A stretch of 16,726 nucleotides of DNA, from contig JBGUUX010000056.1 of assembly GCA_045133915.1 (NCBI GenBank), forward strand, positions 1 through 16,726. The letters run 5' to 3'. The notes below the pieces were generated by a model, which was not told the origin of the DNA, ran no database searches, and saw only the letters and a list, made by a program, of their open reading frames with translations. Positions 1-8,800 of this stretch are shown here, in pieces. This DNA is from RGIG7300 sp045133915 (GTDB lineage: Bacteria > Bacillota > Clostridia > Oscillospirales > CAG-272). Position numbers and translations under genes: made by a program. How positions within the stretch are numbered: the stretch's first letter is position 1; each line of letters begins with the position of its first letter.

Positions 1-110
1 ATTGCGACAGTTTGCGTTCCGCAAACTCCTTGCATAATTCCACCAACCGTATCAAAGATACGGGGTGTCATGGATCTGCATTCTGCATTCCGACTGAAAG
101 GAGGGTTATT
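1..110 (+). other. Structured leader upstream of hrcA, no CIRCE seen
   Basis: Non-coding stretch before the hrcA start. It holds two perfect hairpins: 11-25 (TTTGCG, loop TTC, CGCAAA) and 47-63 (CCGTATC, loop AAA, GATACGG). The second can be extended by CACC 41-44 pairing with GGTG 64-67 across a 2-nt bulge. Neither is followed by a T-run, so they do not look like intrinsic terminators. A tandem TGCATTC pair lies at 77-90. The usual HrcA operator (TTAGCACTC, 9 nt, GAGTGCTAA) is not present, nor do I see a convincing promoter; both may lie left of the window. The structure may be a small intergenic repeat or an mRNA leader fold, which the sequence alone does not decide. Confidence 0.55.
99..104 (+). 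promoter_or_regulatory. hrcA ribosome binding site fixing a GTG start
   Basis: A perfect AGGAGG with 6 nt to the GTG at 111. It decides the start codon against the in-frame upstream ATG at 12. Confidence 0.85.
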
Positions 111-1190
111 GTGAGCTTTGAATTTAAAGACTTAAGCGAACGCAAAAAGCTGATACTTCAGGCTATAATCGACGCTCATATAAGCGGCGGAGAGCCGGTA
201 GGATCTAAGTATCTTACACAAAACCTTCCTATATCTATATCCTCTGCCACCATCCGTAACGAGATGGCGGAGCTTGAGGAGATGGGACTCTTAGAGCAGC
301 CTCACACTTCGGCAGGCAGAGTGCCAAGCGAATACGGCTACCGTTTTTACGTAAACTCTCTTATGAAGGGTTACGAGATGACAATGAAGGAGCTTGACGA
401 GCTTAACCGCCTGACAAAGTCTAAGCAGGAAAAGCTTGATAAGATCCTTGAATCAGCCGCTAAGCTGATGGGCAATATGACCAACTATACAGCCCTTGCA
501 TTTAAGGGCAATACACCTACAACGGTAATCACTCAGTTCAAGACCATGCGTATGGGCTCGGGTAAGTTCTTACTTGTAATGATGACAAGTGATGAAAACG
601 TACAGACCAAGGTCATCAATCACGGCTTTGAGGTAAGCGATGACTCACTTGAACGTCTTGAAGCTGTACTGAACGGATATCTCTGCAACGTAGACCTTGA
701 GCAGGTTACTCTGTCTCTTATCTCCGAGATGGAGCGTGCGGTGGGTATCGAAGCCGCTGCCCTTATAAACCCCATAGTCAAGGGTGTTTACGACGTCATC
801 AACCAGACAGGTACGGGTGAGATAAAGTTCCAGGGTGTAGACAGACTTCTGCAGTATCCCGAATTTTCGGATATAGGCAGATTCAGAGGACTTCTCGGCG
901 CTATCGAAAAGAAGGACGACATACTTGATATACTTTCTCATTCCAAAAAGGATGAGATCAACGTATATATAGGTTCGGAAAACTCTGTGGACGTTATGAA
1001 CAACTCCACGTTGATATTCAAAACCATTACACAGGGAGATAAGGTGGTAGGCGCTATCGGCGTTATAGGCCCCTGCCGTATGGATTATTCCAAGGTTATT
1101 GCTACCGTGGACTATCTCTCCCGCAATATCCAGCAGATGATGGATAACGATAAACTACTTCCCGATAAGGAAAGCGAGGATAAACAATGA
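111..1190 (+). CDS. hrcA: HrcA, heat-inducible transcription repressor
   Basis: 359-residue repressor of class I heat-shock genes; in Bacillota it binds the CIRCE operator as a dimer and is kept active by GroEL. The N-terminal winged helix spans roughly residues 5-75 and includes the family signature QPHTSAGRVPS near residues 63-73. The C-terminal GAF-like region holds the typical GRFRGLLGAIE and VVGAIGVIGP motifs. I chose the GTG at 111 because AGGAGG (99-104) lies 6 nt upstream and the family's N-terminal sequence begins there. An in-frame ATG at 12 would add 33 unrelated residues encoded by hairpin DNA. Length is close to the family norm of about 340-350. The stop overlaps the grpE start by 4 bp, implying translational coupling. 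It probably represses this same operon, but no operator is visible in the window. Confidence 0.95.
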   Translation: MSFEFKDLSERKKLILQAIIDAHISGGEPVGSKYLTQNLPISISSATIRNEMAELEEMGLLEQPHTSAGRVPSEYGYRFYVNSLMKGYEMTMKELDELNRLTKSKQEKLDKILESAAKLMGNMTNYTALAFKGNTPTTVITQFKTMRMGSGKFLLVMMTSDENVQTKVINHGFEVSDDSLERLEAVLNGYLCNVDLEQVTLSLISEMERAVGIEAAALINPIVKGVYDVINQTGTGEIKFQGVDRLLQYPEFSDIGRFRGLLGAIEKKDDILDILSHSKKDEINVYIGSENSVDVMNNSTLIFKTITQGDKVVGAIGVIGPCRMDYSKVIATVDYLSRNIQQMMDNDKLLPDKESEDKQ

Positions 1191-1738
1191 CAGAAGAAAT
1201 TCTCAACGAAGAAGTTGAAGAAGTAAAGGAAGAGGCTCCTTGCGAAGAGGTCAAGGAAGAAGCTCCCAAGAAGGAAAAAAAGGATTGCAAGAAGCATAAA
1301 AAAGAAATAGAAGAGCTTAATGCAAAGATCGCCGAGCAGGAGGACAAATACCTCAGAGTTGTGGCAGAGTACGAAAACTTCCGCCGCCGTGCAAGAGAAG
1401 AGAAGGACGCCTGCTACACCGACGCTTATGCAGATGCGATAAAGGAGATTCTCCCCGTTATCGACAATCTGGAGAGAGCGGCAGCATTTAAGGATAACGA
1501 CAAGGTATCCGAGGGCGTGGCACTTACCCTTAACCAGTTCAAGGCAACTCTCGAGAAGATGGGAGTTACCGAGATCGAAGCTGAGCCCGGTACACCCTTT
1601 GATCCCAATTTCCACAATGCGGTAATGCATTGCGAGGACGAGAGCTTAGGCGAAAACGTAGTAGCCGAGGTATTCCAGAAGGGATACGTTAAGGGAAATA
1701 AGGTTATCAGATACACAATGTGTAAAGTAGCCAACTAA
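1187..1738 (+). CDS. grpE: GrpE, nucleotide exchange factor of DnaK
   Basis: 183-residue co-chaperone that releases ADP from DnaK as a dimer in the cytoplasm. The first ~40 residues are very rich in Glu and Lys and probably disordered. A long heptad-like helix follows (about residues 40-85, including YLRVVAEYENFRRR, the conserved GrpE helix). The C-terminal beta domain carries the signature FDPNFHNAVMH, then VVAEVFQKGYVKGNKVIR and the terminal KVAN. The ATG overlaps the hrcA TGA (ATGA, 1187-1190). A GAGG at 1176-1179 serves as ribosome binding site inside hrcA. Length and motifs are normal for the family. The only notable feature is the strongly charged N-terminus, which is variable in this family. 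Confidence 0.97.
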   Translation: MTEEILNEEVEEVKEEAPCEEVKEEAPKKEKKDCKKHKKEIEELNAKIAEQEDKYLRVVAEYENFRRRAREEKDACYTDAYADAIKEILPVIDNLERAAAFKDNDKVSEGVALTLNQFKATLEKMGVTEIEAEPGTPFDPNFHNAVMHCEDESLGENVVAEVFQKGYVKGNKVIRYTMCKVAN

Positions 1739-1844
1739 ATGCAAAATGCAAAATTAAAAATGCAAAATTAAGGATGATTTTTGCAAAGCAAAAATCACCA
1801 TTAAATATAAATTTGAATTTTACCTAATTTAGGAGGAAAATAAA
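1739..1844 (+). repeat. Intergenic repeat: 14-bp tandem repeat plus hairpin
   Basis: This gap between grpE and dnaK contains ATGCAAA three times (1739, 1746, 1760) and a perfect 14-bp tandem repeat, AAATGCAAAATTAA, at 1744-1757 and 1758-1771. Next comes a perfect 10-bp hairpin: TGATTTTTGC 1775-1784, loop AAA, GCAAAAATCA 1788-1797. Its outer flanks also pair (TTAA before, TTAA after) with a small internal loop. The layout resembles small extragenic repeats seen in Clostridia, but I cannot assign a named family. No CIRCE is present. A TTGCAA/TATAAA pair with a 19-nt spacer (1781-1811) overlaps the hairpin and is too weak to call a promoter. AGGAGG at 1831-1836 is the dnaK ribosome binding site. 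Confidence 0.6.
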
Positions 1845-3689
1845 ATGGGAAAGATTATTGGTATTGACTTAGGTACAACAAACTCTTGTGTTGCAGTATT
1901 CGAAGGCGGCGAGCCTATCGTAATACCCAACCCCGAAGGAGCAAGAACAACTCCTTCCGTTGTAGCATTTACAAAGGATAACGAAAGAATGGTAGGTCAG
2001 GTTGCTAAGCGTCAGGCTATCACCAACCCCGACAAGACCATCATGTCCATCAAGCGTGAGATGGGTACAAACTACAAGGTAAACATCGACGGCAAGGCGT
2101 ACACTCCTCAGGAGATATCCGCAATGATCCTTCAGAAGCTGAAGGCTGATGCAGAGGCTTACCTCGGTACAAGTGTTTCTCAGGCTGTTATCACAGTTCC
2201 TGCATACTTTTCTGATGCACAGCGTCAGGCTACCAAGGACGCAGGTAAGATCGCAGGCCTTGAGGTTATGCGTATAATCAACGAGCCTACCGCAGCTGCT
2301 CTTGCATACGGTATGGATAAGGAGCATGATCAGAAGATCCTCATCTTCGACCTCGGCGGCGGTACATTTGACGTATCTCTTCTTGAGATCAGCGACGGCG
2401 TATTTGAGGTTCTTGCAACCGCAGGTAACAACCGTCTCGGCGGTGATGACTTCGATAAGCGTATCATCGACTGGATCGCTCAGACCTTTGCGGCTGAGAA
2501 CGGCGGTCTTGATCTCAGAAATGACAAGATGGCTCTCCAGAGACTTAAGGAAGCAGCAGAGAAGGCTAAGATCGAGCTTTCCGGTATGGCTTCTTCCAAC
2601 ATAAACCTCCCCTTCATCACAGCAGACGCTACAGGCCCCAAGCACTTTGATGCTACTCTTACCAGAGCTAAGTTTAACGAGATCACAGCTGACCTCGTTG
2701 AGGCTACCATGGCTCCCACCAGACGCGTTCTTTCCGACGCAGGTCTTTCTGCTTCTCAGATCGACAAGGTTCTCCTTGTTGGTGGTTCCAGCCGTATCCC
2801 TGCAGTTCAGGAAGCTGTTAAGAGCTTCATCGGCAAGGAGCCCTTCAAGGGTATCAACCCCGACGAGTGCGTAGCTCTCGGTGCGGCTGTTCAGGCAGGC
2901 GTTCTCGGCGGCGACGTAAAGGATCTTCTCCTTCTCGACGTAACACCCCTTTCTCTCGGTATCGAGACCCTCGGCGGTGTATTCAATAAGATCATCGAGC
3001 GTAACACCACCATTCCTACCAAGAAGAGCCAGATCTATTCTACCGCAGCTGACGGTCAGACCGCAGTTACAGTACACGTTCTCCAGGGTGAAAGAGAAAT
3101 GGCAAGCGGTAACACCTCTCTCGGTCAGTTCAACCTTGACGGCATTGCTCCCGCTCCCCGCGGTGTACCTCAGATCGAGGTAACCTTCGATATCGACGCT
3201 AACGGTATCGTTAACGTAACCGCACAGGATAAGGGTACAGGTAAGGAGCAGCACATCACCATCACCTCCTCCACCAATATGTCTCAGGAGGATATTGAGA
3301 AGGCTGTAAAGGAAGCTGAAAAGTTTGCAGAAGAGGACAAGAAGGCTAAGGAAAAGGTTGAGATCCGCAACAGAGCAGAGTCTATGGTATTCCAGTCCGA
3401 AAAGACTCTCGGCGAGATCGGCGACAAGCTTTCCGATGAGGATAAGGCTCCCGTAACTGCAGCAGTTGAAAAGCTCAAGGAAACACTTAAGGGTGACAAC
3501 ACCGATGCTATCAAGGCAGATACAGAGGCTCTTGAGCAGGCATTCTACAAGGTTTCCGAAAAGCTCTATGCACAGCAGGCTCCTCAGGGCGATCCCAGCG
3601 GCTTTAACGGTGCGCAGGGCTTCGGCGGTGCACAGGGTGGTGCAGACAACGGCACATACTACGACGCAGACTACGAAGATAAGACCTAA
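1845..3689 (+). CDS. dnaK: DnaK, Hsp70 chaperone
   Basis: 614-residue ATP-dependent chaperone that binds exposed hydrophobic segments and cycles with DnaJ and GrpE. The ATPase domain (about 1-355) shows phosphate-1 motif GIDLGTTNS (6-14), phosphate-2 FDLGGGTFDVS (about 168-178) and the adenosine motif LLVGGSSRIP (about 310). The hydrophobic linker and start of the substrate-binding domain read DLLLLDVTPLSLG (about 360-372). A helical lid follows and a Gly/Gln-rich tail ends in YYDADYEDKT. The length fits Gram-positive DnaK, which is shorter in the ATPase domain than the proteobacterial form. AGGAGG lies 8 nt before the ATG. Codon use is strongly biased to C-ending codons, as expected of a highly expressed gene. 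No defects are visible. Confidence 0.99.
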   Translation: MGKIIGIDLGTTNSCVAVFEGGEPIVIPNPEGARTTPSVVAFTKDNERMVGQVAKRQAITNPDKTIMSIKREMGTNYKVNIDGKAYTPQEISAMILQKLKADAEAYLGTSVSQAVITVPAYFSDAQRQATKDAGKIAGLEVMRIINEPTAAALAYGMDKEHDQKILIFDLGGGTFDVSLLEISDGVFEVLATAGNNRLGGDDFDKRIIDWIAQTFAAENGGLDLRNDKMALQRLKEAAEKAKIELSGMASSNINLPFITADATGPKHFDATLTRAKFNEITADLVEATMAPTRRVLSDAGLSASQIDKVLLVGGSSRIPAVQEAVKSFIGKEPFKGINPDECVALGAAVQAGVLGGDVKDLLLLDVTPLSLGIETLGGVFNKIIERNTTIPTKKSQIYSTAADGQTAVTVHVLQGEREMASGNTSLGQFNLDGIAPAPRGVPQIEVTFDIDANGIVNVTAQDKGTGKEQHITITSSTNMSQEDIEKAVKEAEKFAEEDKKAKEKVEIRNRAESMVFQSEKTLGEIGDKLSDEDKAPVTAAVEKLKETLKGDNTDAIKADTEALEQAFYKVSEKLYAQQAPQGDPSGFNGAQGFGGAQGGADNGTYYDADYEDKT

Positions 3690-3697
3690 TTGAAAGA

Positions 3698-3727
3698 AAA
3701 TGCACACGTCACTCGGCGTGTGCATTT
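3698..3727 (+). promoter_or_regulatory. dnaK-dnaJ intercistronic hairpin
   Basis: A perfect 11-bp inverted repeat: AAATGCACACG (3698-3708), 8-nt loop, CGTGTGCATTT (3717-3727). It sits 9 nt after the dnaK stop and 14 nt before the dnaJ ATG. Only three T residues end the right arm and the sequence continues ACGAGG into the dnaJ ribosome binding site, so it is not a full intrinsic terminator. It could reduce readthrough or protect the dnaK mRNA 3' end after processing, giving more DnaK than DnaJ. That role is inferred. Confidence 0.7.
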
Positions 3728-3741
3728 ACGAGGTTATATAG

Positions 3742-4878
3742 ATGGCAGACAAAAGAGACTATTACGAGGTCCTTGGCATCCAGAAGGGAGCAAGCGAGGA
3801 CGAAATAAAGAAAGCCTACCGTAAGATGGCAAAGCAGTATCACCCCGACCTTCATCCCGGTGATAAAGAGGCTGAAGCTAACTTCAAGGAGGTAAACGAG
3901 GCGTATTCGGTACTCTCCGACGCTGATAAGAAGGCAAGATACGACCAGTACGGCCATGCGGGTGTAGATCCTAACGCAGGCTTTGGCGGCGGCGGTTTCG
4001 GCGGTGGCTTCGGCGGCTTCGATTTTGGAGATATCGGTGATATCTTCGGTAGCTTTTTCGGTGGCGGCGGCACAAGCCAGCGTAGCCGTAACGCTCCCCA
4101 GCGAGGCTCTGACATTGAGGTAGAGCTTACTATTTCCTTTGAGGAATCAGCCTTTGGTTGCAAGAAGGACGTAACCTTTAAGAAGATCGAAAAATGTTCT
4201 GATTGCGGCGGTACGGGTGCCGAAAAGGGAACATCTGCCGAGACCTGTCCTACCTGTCACGGCAGCGGTCAGGTCAAGGTGACCAACCGTACACCCTTTG
4301 GCGTTATGCAGTCTACCAGAGTTTGTGACAATTGCCGCGGAACAGGTAAGATAATCAAGACTCCCTGTACCAACTGTCGCGGTACCGGTTACGTCAGAGT
4401 TTCCAAGACCATTGAGGTATCGGTACCTCAGGGAATTGCCGACGGTCAGCGCATATCTCTTCGCGGACTTGGTGACGACGGCAGAAACGGCGGTCCTACA
4501 GGTGACCTTATCATATATATCAGCGTTCGTCCTCACCGTATCTTTGAGCGTGGCGGTAACAATCTCTACTGTGAGATACCCATCACCTTTACAGAGGCGG
4601 CGCTTGGCGCAACCATTAAGGTTCCTACCCTTGAGGAGGATGCAGAGTTCATTATTCCCGAAGGAACACAGAACGGAACCTCCTTCCGTCTGCGCGGTAA
4701 GGGTATGCCCTCGGTACACAACCCCAAGAACAAGGGTGATATAGAGTTCACCGTGGCAATAGAGGTTCCCCGTAACCTTGACTCAAAGCAGAAGGATCTG
4801 CTCCGTGAGTTTGCAGATGCCTGCGGTGAAAAGCATTATCAGAAAAAGAAGAAGTTTTTCGACAAAAAGAAGAAATAA
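3742..4878 (+). CDS. dnaJ: DnaJ, Hsp40 co-chaperone
   Basis: 378-residue class I J-protein that delivers substrates to DnaK and stimulates its ATPase. The J domain (about 6-70) has the essential HPD at 34-36. A Gly/Phe-rich segment covers about 78-115. The zinc-binding domain carries all four CxxCxGxG repeats, with first cysteines at residues 152 (CSDCGGTG), 169 (CPTCHGSG), 195 (CDNCRGTG) and 209 (CTNCRGTG). The two C-terminal beta domains follow (GDLIIYISVRPH, then FRLRGKGMPS). The protein ends in a Lys-rich tail (YQKKKKFFDKKKK). GAGG at 3730-3733 is the ribosome binding site, directly after the upstream hairpin. The gene is intact and of usual length. It is followed by prmA after 10 bp, implying cotranscription. 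Confidence 0.98.
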   Translation: MADKRDYYEVLGIQKGASEDEIKKAYRKMAKQYHPDLHPGDKEAEANFKEVNEAYSVLSDADKKARYDQYGHAGVDPNAGFGGGGFGGGFGGFDFGDIGDIFGSFFGGGGTSQRSRNAPQRGSDIEVELTISFEESAFGCKKDVTFKKIEKCSDCGGTGAEKGTSAETCPTCHGSGQVKVTNRTPFGVMQSTRVCDNCRGTGKIIKTPCTNCRGTGYVRVSKTIEVSVPQGIADGQRISLRGLGDDGRNGGPTGDLIIYISVRPHRIFERGGNNLYCEIPITFTEAALGATIKVPTLEEDAEFIIPEGTQNGTSFRLRGKGMPSVHNPKNKGDIEFTVAIEVPRNLDSKQKDLLREFADACGEKHYQKKKKFFDKKKK

Positions 4879-4888
4879 GAGGTAGATT

Positions 4889-5812
4889 ATGAACTGGACA
4901 CAGTTACGCGTAACCTGCAGAAGCGCACAGCTTGACGACGTTGTAGCCGTTATGAGTATGCTTGATAACAGACTTATGATAGAGGACTACAGCGATATCG
5001 AAACAGGACTTAACACTATTTACGGCGACCTTATAGACGAGACTATACTCAAGGCGGACAAGACTCATGCCAAGGTAAGCATGTATATCGACGAGCGCAA
5101 CAACTACAACGATTATCTCCTCTTCATCAAGGAGCGCTTTAATGCTATGGGACTTGACTGCGACATCGAGCTTATCGGTGTTGATGACGAGGACTGGGAA
5201 AACAACTGGAAGCGTTTCTATAAGCCCTTAAAGATAGGCAACCGCCTTATGATCGTTCCCATGTGGGAGGATTATGAGGTCAAGGGTGACGAGCTCGTTA
5301 TCAAGATGGATCCCGGTCTGGCATTCGGTTCCGGTACTCACGAGACCACCCGTCTCTGCGCTACTCTTATAGAGAAGCATATGCAGGAGGGCGACCACGT
5401 GCTTGACGTGGGAACAGGCAGCGGTATCCTTGCTATCTGTGAGTCTAAGCTTGGAGCCAAGGACATAAACGCTTACGATATCGACCCCGTGGCTGTCCGT
5501 GTTGCAAAGGAAAACGCAGAGAAGAACGACGTACATAACGTTACCTGCGGCGTATCCGACCTCTTAAAGGATGTTGATATGACCGGCGGTCTCTACGACT
5601 TTGTCAGCGCAAATATCGTTTCCGACATCATTATGCGTATGGCTCCCGACCTTGGCAGAGTTACCAAACTTGGAGCTACCGTATGTGTTTCCGGTGTTAT
5701 CGACGAGTACGCAAAGGACGTTATCGACTGTATGGAGCGCAACGGTTTCGGCATCTCGGATATCATGTCCGACAACGGCTGGAAGGGTATAGTATTCAAA
5801 AGAGTTAAATAA
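4889..5812 (+). CDS. prmA: Ribosomal protein L11 methyltransferase
   Basis: 307-residue SAM-dependent enzyme that methylates ribosomal protein L11, including its N-terminal amino group and lysines. Visible features are a variable N-terminal substrate-recognition domain (about 1-95), the family motif DPGLAFGSGTHETT (about 141-154), SAM motif I VLDVGTGSGILAI (about 171-183) and a motif IV-like ANIVSDII near residue 241, where other members have ANILA. Length is normal. AGAGG at 4878-4882 gives a ribosome binding site 6 nt from the ATG. In many Bacillota prmA follows dnaJ and is followed by rsmE; here a terminator comes immediately after, so rsmE is not part of this unit. Confidence 0.95.
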   Translation: MNWTQLRVTCRSAQLDDVVAVMSMLDNRLMIEDYSDIETGLNTIYGDLIDETILKADKTHAKVSMYIDERNNYNDYLLFIKERFNAMGLDCDIELIGVDDEDWENNWKRFYKPLKIGNRLMIVPMWEDYEVKGDELVIKMDPGLAFGSGTHETTRLCATLIEKHMQEGDHVLDVGTGSGILAICESKLGAKDINAYDIDPVAVRVAKENAEKNDVHNVTCGVSDLLKDVDMTGGLYDFVSANIVSDIIMRMAPDLGRVTKLGATVCVSGVIDEYAKDVIDCMERNGFGISDIMSDNGWKGIVFKRVK

Positions 5813-5813
5813 C

Positions 5814-5839
5814 AAAAATCCGCTTCGGCGGATTTTTTT
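5814..5839 (+). terminator. Intrinsic terminator of the heat-shock operon
   Basis: A perfect 10-bp stem, AAAAATCCGC (5814-5823), with a TTCG loop (5824-5827) and GCGGATTTTT (5828-5837), ending in seven T residues (5833-5839). C-UUCG-G is an extra-stable tetraloop. It starts one base after the prmA stop, so it ends transcription of the hrcA-prmA unit. Confidence 0.95.
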
Positions 5840-5840
5840 G

Positions 5841-5869
5841 TTGAAAAAGATAGAAGCTTATGGTAAAAT
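5841..5869 (+). promoter_or_regulatory. Sigma-A-type promoter for the first surface protein
   Basis: TTGAAA (5841-5846), 17-nt spacer, TAAAAT (5864-5869) with TGG directly before it, giving an extended -10. Predicted initiation near 5876 leaves a short leader with AGGAGG at 5888-5893 before the ATG at 5899. It starts right after the terminator, so the gene is transcribed independently of the heat-shock operon. Confidence 0.8.
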
Positions 5870-5898
5870 ACAGACAGTATATAACCTAGGAGGTTTTT

Positions 5899-8800
5899 AT
5901 GAATACATTTAAGAGGATATCGGCATTGATAATGCTGATTCTTATGCTGGTTTCTAGCCTGCCGATTTCGGGTATCGTTGCGGCTTCTCCTCAAAAGGCC
6001 GGTGTAACGACTCAGGTGACTGCTGCCGATAAACAAAGTGGAGTGGTAGTACGCCCCGATCGCGATAACGATGACGGCATCACCGTTGCTTCAAGCACCT
6101 CGCTTATTTACGGTGACGCTATCACAAGGGCACAGTGGCTCCATAACCTTGCCGTTGTGTTTGATATGACGGTAGAGTCGGACGATATGCCCGATAACTA
6201 TTACAGCGACCTCAGTGAGTCGCATCAGTATTACAGCGATATCATACTGAACGTAGAGTTCGGCGTTATTGATATTCCCGCAGGCGGCAAACTTTATCCG
6301 GACAAGGTCATAGACCGTGATTTTGCGGTAAAGACCCTTAACTTCTGTCTGGGCTACAGACTTGACGAGGGTGAAAAATATACCTTTTCAGATTCTGCCG
6401 ATTGCTCGGATCCGGTAAGTGCGCAGATAGCTGTTGACCGAGGCTGGGTAGCCCTGTCGGGCGGTAAGTTTTTGCCTGCTCTTACGGTTACCTCAGCAGA
6501 GGCAAAGAAGATGCTTGACGATGCCGCAGCCGTACTTGCAGAGAGCGTAGTTGCGGATAACTATACCGGCAGAGTTTCCTTTGCATATCAGGTTAAGACC
6601 GTACCCATGGGTACTGAGCTGTCCTACGATGAGGAGGCAAAGAAGCTCAGCATTATCTCCTGTCCCGTGGAGATATCAAAGGGCGAAAAGTTTACCGTTT
6701 TCTATGACAGCATTCCCAAGATATACGAAGCGGTATCGGTAACGAAGAGCGGAAATGTTACCGTAGTTACCGTAAACGATATAGATGCATCCGATGCTGT
6801 CAAGGACATGGATATACAGGGTATAGTTGGCTCTGAGGAGCTGGATATCATCCCTGCTGACGGTGTCGAGGTGGAGATAGAGGATGTTGAGGACGAATCG
6901 GGTCTTGCCAGAGCTTCGACTAAAAAGAAAAGCGTCAAAAGCACAAAGAAGCTTCAGATAGCTAACGGTGTGACCGTTACCTTGACAGTCAAGGTTACGA
7001 ACGCCAGATTTGAATATGAGATCAAGGGAGGCAGGGTATACCTTGCCTGGGTTGCCGATACCGAGGTTAAATATTCTCTCGGCGGCAATCTTACCGAGCT
7101 TTTGGGCGGATTTAAAACGGTACCGATATTTACCGTTAAGTTTATGGGCGTAGGCTCCTTTGACGTCAACGTAACGATAGATCTTTCCGGCAGCTGTTCG
7201 GGTACGATCAAGAACCATCTCGTTATAGGTGTAGAAAAGGTCAGCGGGCAGTCTGTACGTATGGTCAGAACCTTCAAGCAGACAGACTATTATTTTACCA
7301 TGAGCGCAACCGCAGGTGTTGCTCTTGAGGTCAGCCTCGGTGCTGATGTTGAGGTGGCAAGCTTTAAGGGCTACGGTAAGGTGGGAATGCAGGCCGTGGT
7401 TGAATCAACATATTACAGCGACGGCAAATATCCTCAGAACTGCACACATTTCGGCGCGTATATGTTTGCCTCGGTCGGTGTATCTTGCAGTATAACTATA
7501 ATCGGATGGGAAACCGAGTTTGAGGAGGAGCTTGAATTATACAATGCCGATAACAGCCCTGTCAGATTTGTAACCCACTATGAGAACGGAAATCCCGTAG
7601 CATCCTGCCAGAGGGGAAATACCTACTATAACTTCTTCACCAAGTGGAATTCACGCTGGAACGGCTGCGGTTGGAGAGGCGGTAACGGAAGATACGGCCT
7701 TGACGGAAACGGCAATCCTATCCCCTTGTATTATTATTCACTTGCAGACGGTAAGGCAACCATAACCTCCTATAACGGCAACTCATCTTACGTTGCCATC
7801 CCTACCGAGCTTGACGGTTATCCCGTTGTTGCTATTGGTGCAAGTGCTTTTGCAGGTAAGAGAGTATGTAGCGTTACGATACCTGAGGGAGTTACCTCTG
7901 TAGGTATACGTGCCTTTGAAAACTGCGGATATCTCAGCGAGGTATCGCTTCCTTCTACATTGATGTCTCTTGGCGGTATGGCTTTTGCCAACACTGCTCT
8001 TGAAAGTGTTCATATACCTAAATCTCTTGAATCCTGCGGATATGAGCTGTACCGCGGTGTATATGCCTACGATTACGTTTTCCGCGGCAAGACCTACGGT
8101 CTGCAGGGAGGTCCTTTCTATGGTTGCGAAAGACTCAGGACCGCTACCTTTGAAGACGGTATTACATTTATTTCAGACAATCTTTTTAACGGCTGTACCG
8201 GACTTACCACGGTAACCATCCCCGATACGGTTACAAAGATCGAGGCGAGTGCATTCAAGGGTGCTCTGCGCCTGTCACAGCTTAAGTTGAGCAATAAGCT
8301 CACCTTGATAGAAAACGAAGCCTTCAGACTTTGCGTATCTCTTACAGGCGTTACTATAACCGATTCGGTTACCGAAATTTACGGATATGCCTTTGACAGC
8401 TGCGAAAACCTTTCGGAGGTCAAGCTTTCAAAAAATCTCGCTTCGGTAGGAGGCAGAGCTTTCGCTCATACCGCACTTTCGTCGGTGAATATACCTAAAT
8501 CCCTCAATACCTGCGGCAACGAGCTTGACCGCGGTATATATGAGTGGTCCTATAATTTCAACGGTGTTGCTTATTCGCTTCGAGGCGGTCCCTTCTATTG
8601 CTGCGAGGATCTCAAAACCGTTACCTTTGAGGATGGAGCTACCAAGATTCCCGGAGGACTTTTCTCAGGCTGTACGGGACTTGAGGAGATAGTTATTCCC
8701 GACACCGTATCCGAGATAGGCGGTGCTGCCTTCAGAAGTGCGGTAAGATTAAAGAAGGTTACGTTTGGTAAAGCACTTACGGTCATAGGTGACGATGCTT

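Noticed and set aside
12..110. In-frame upstream ATG extending HrcA by 33 residues
   Set aside because: The added residues do not resemble HrcA and are encoded by hairpin and repeat DNA. A perfect Shine-Dalgarno supports the GTG at 111.
1781..1811. Possible internal dnaK promoter (TTGCAA, 19 nt, TATAAA)
   Set aside because: The spacer is too long, the boxes are weak, and the -35 falls inside the hairpin. AT-rich gaps give such matches by chance.
1869..3725. 618-codon open frame on the minus strand, opposite dnaK
   Set aside because: Long antisense frames opposite dnaK are a known by-product of its codon bias. The product is Cys- and Leu-rich, has no recognisable domain, and dnaK on the plus strand explains the region fully.
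5814..5898. Riboswitch or long leader before the first surface gene
   Set aside because: The only structure is the prmA terminator. The promoter leaves a leader of about 23 nt, too short for a riboswitch.
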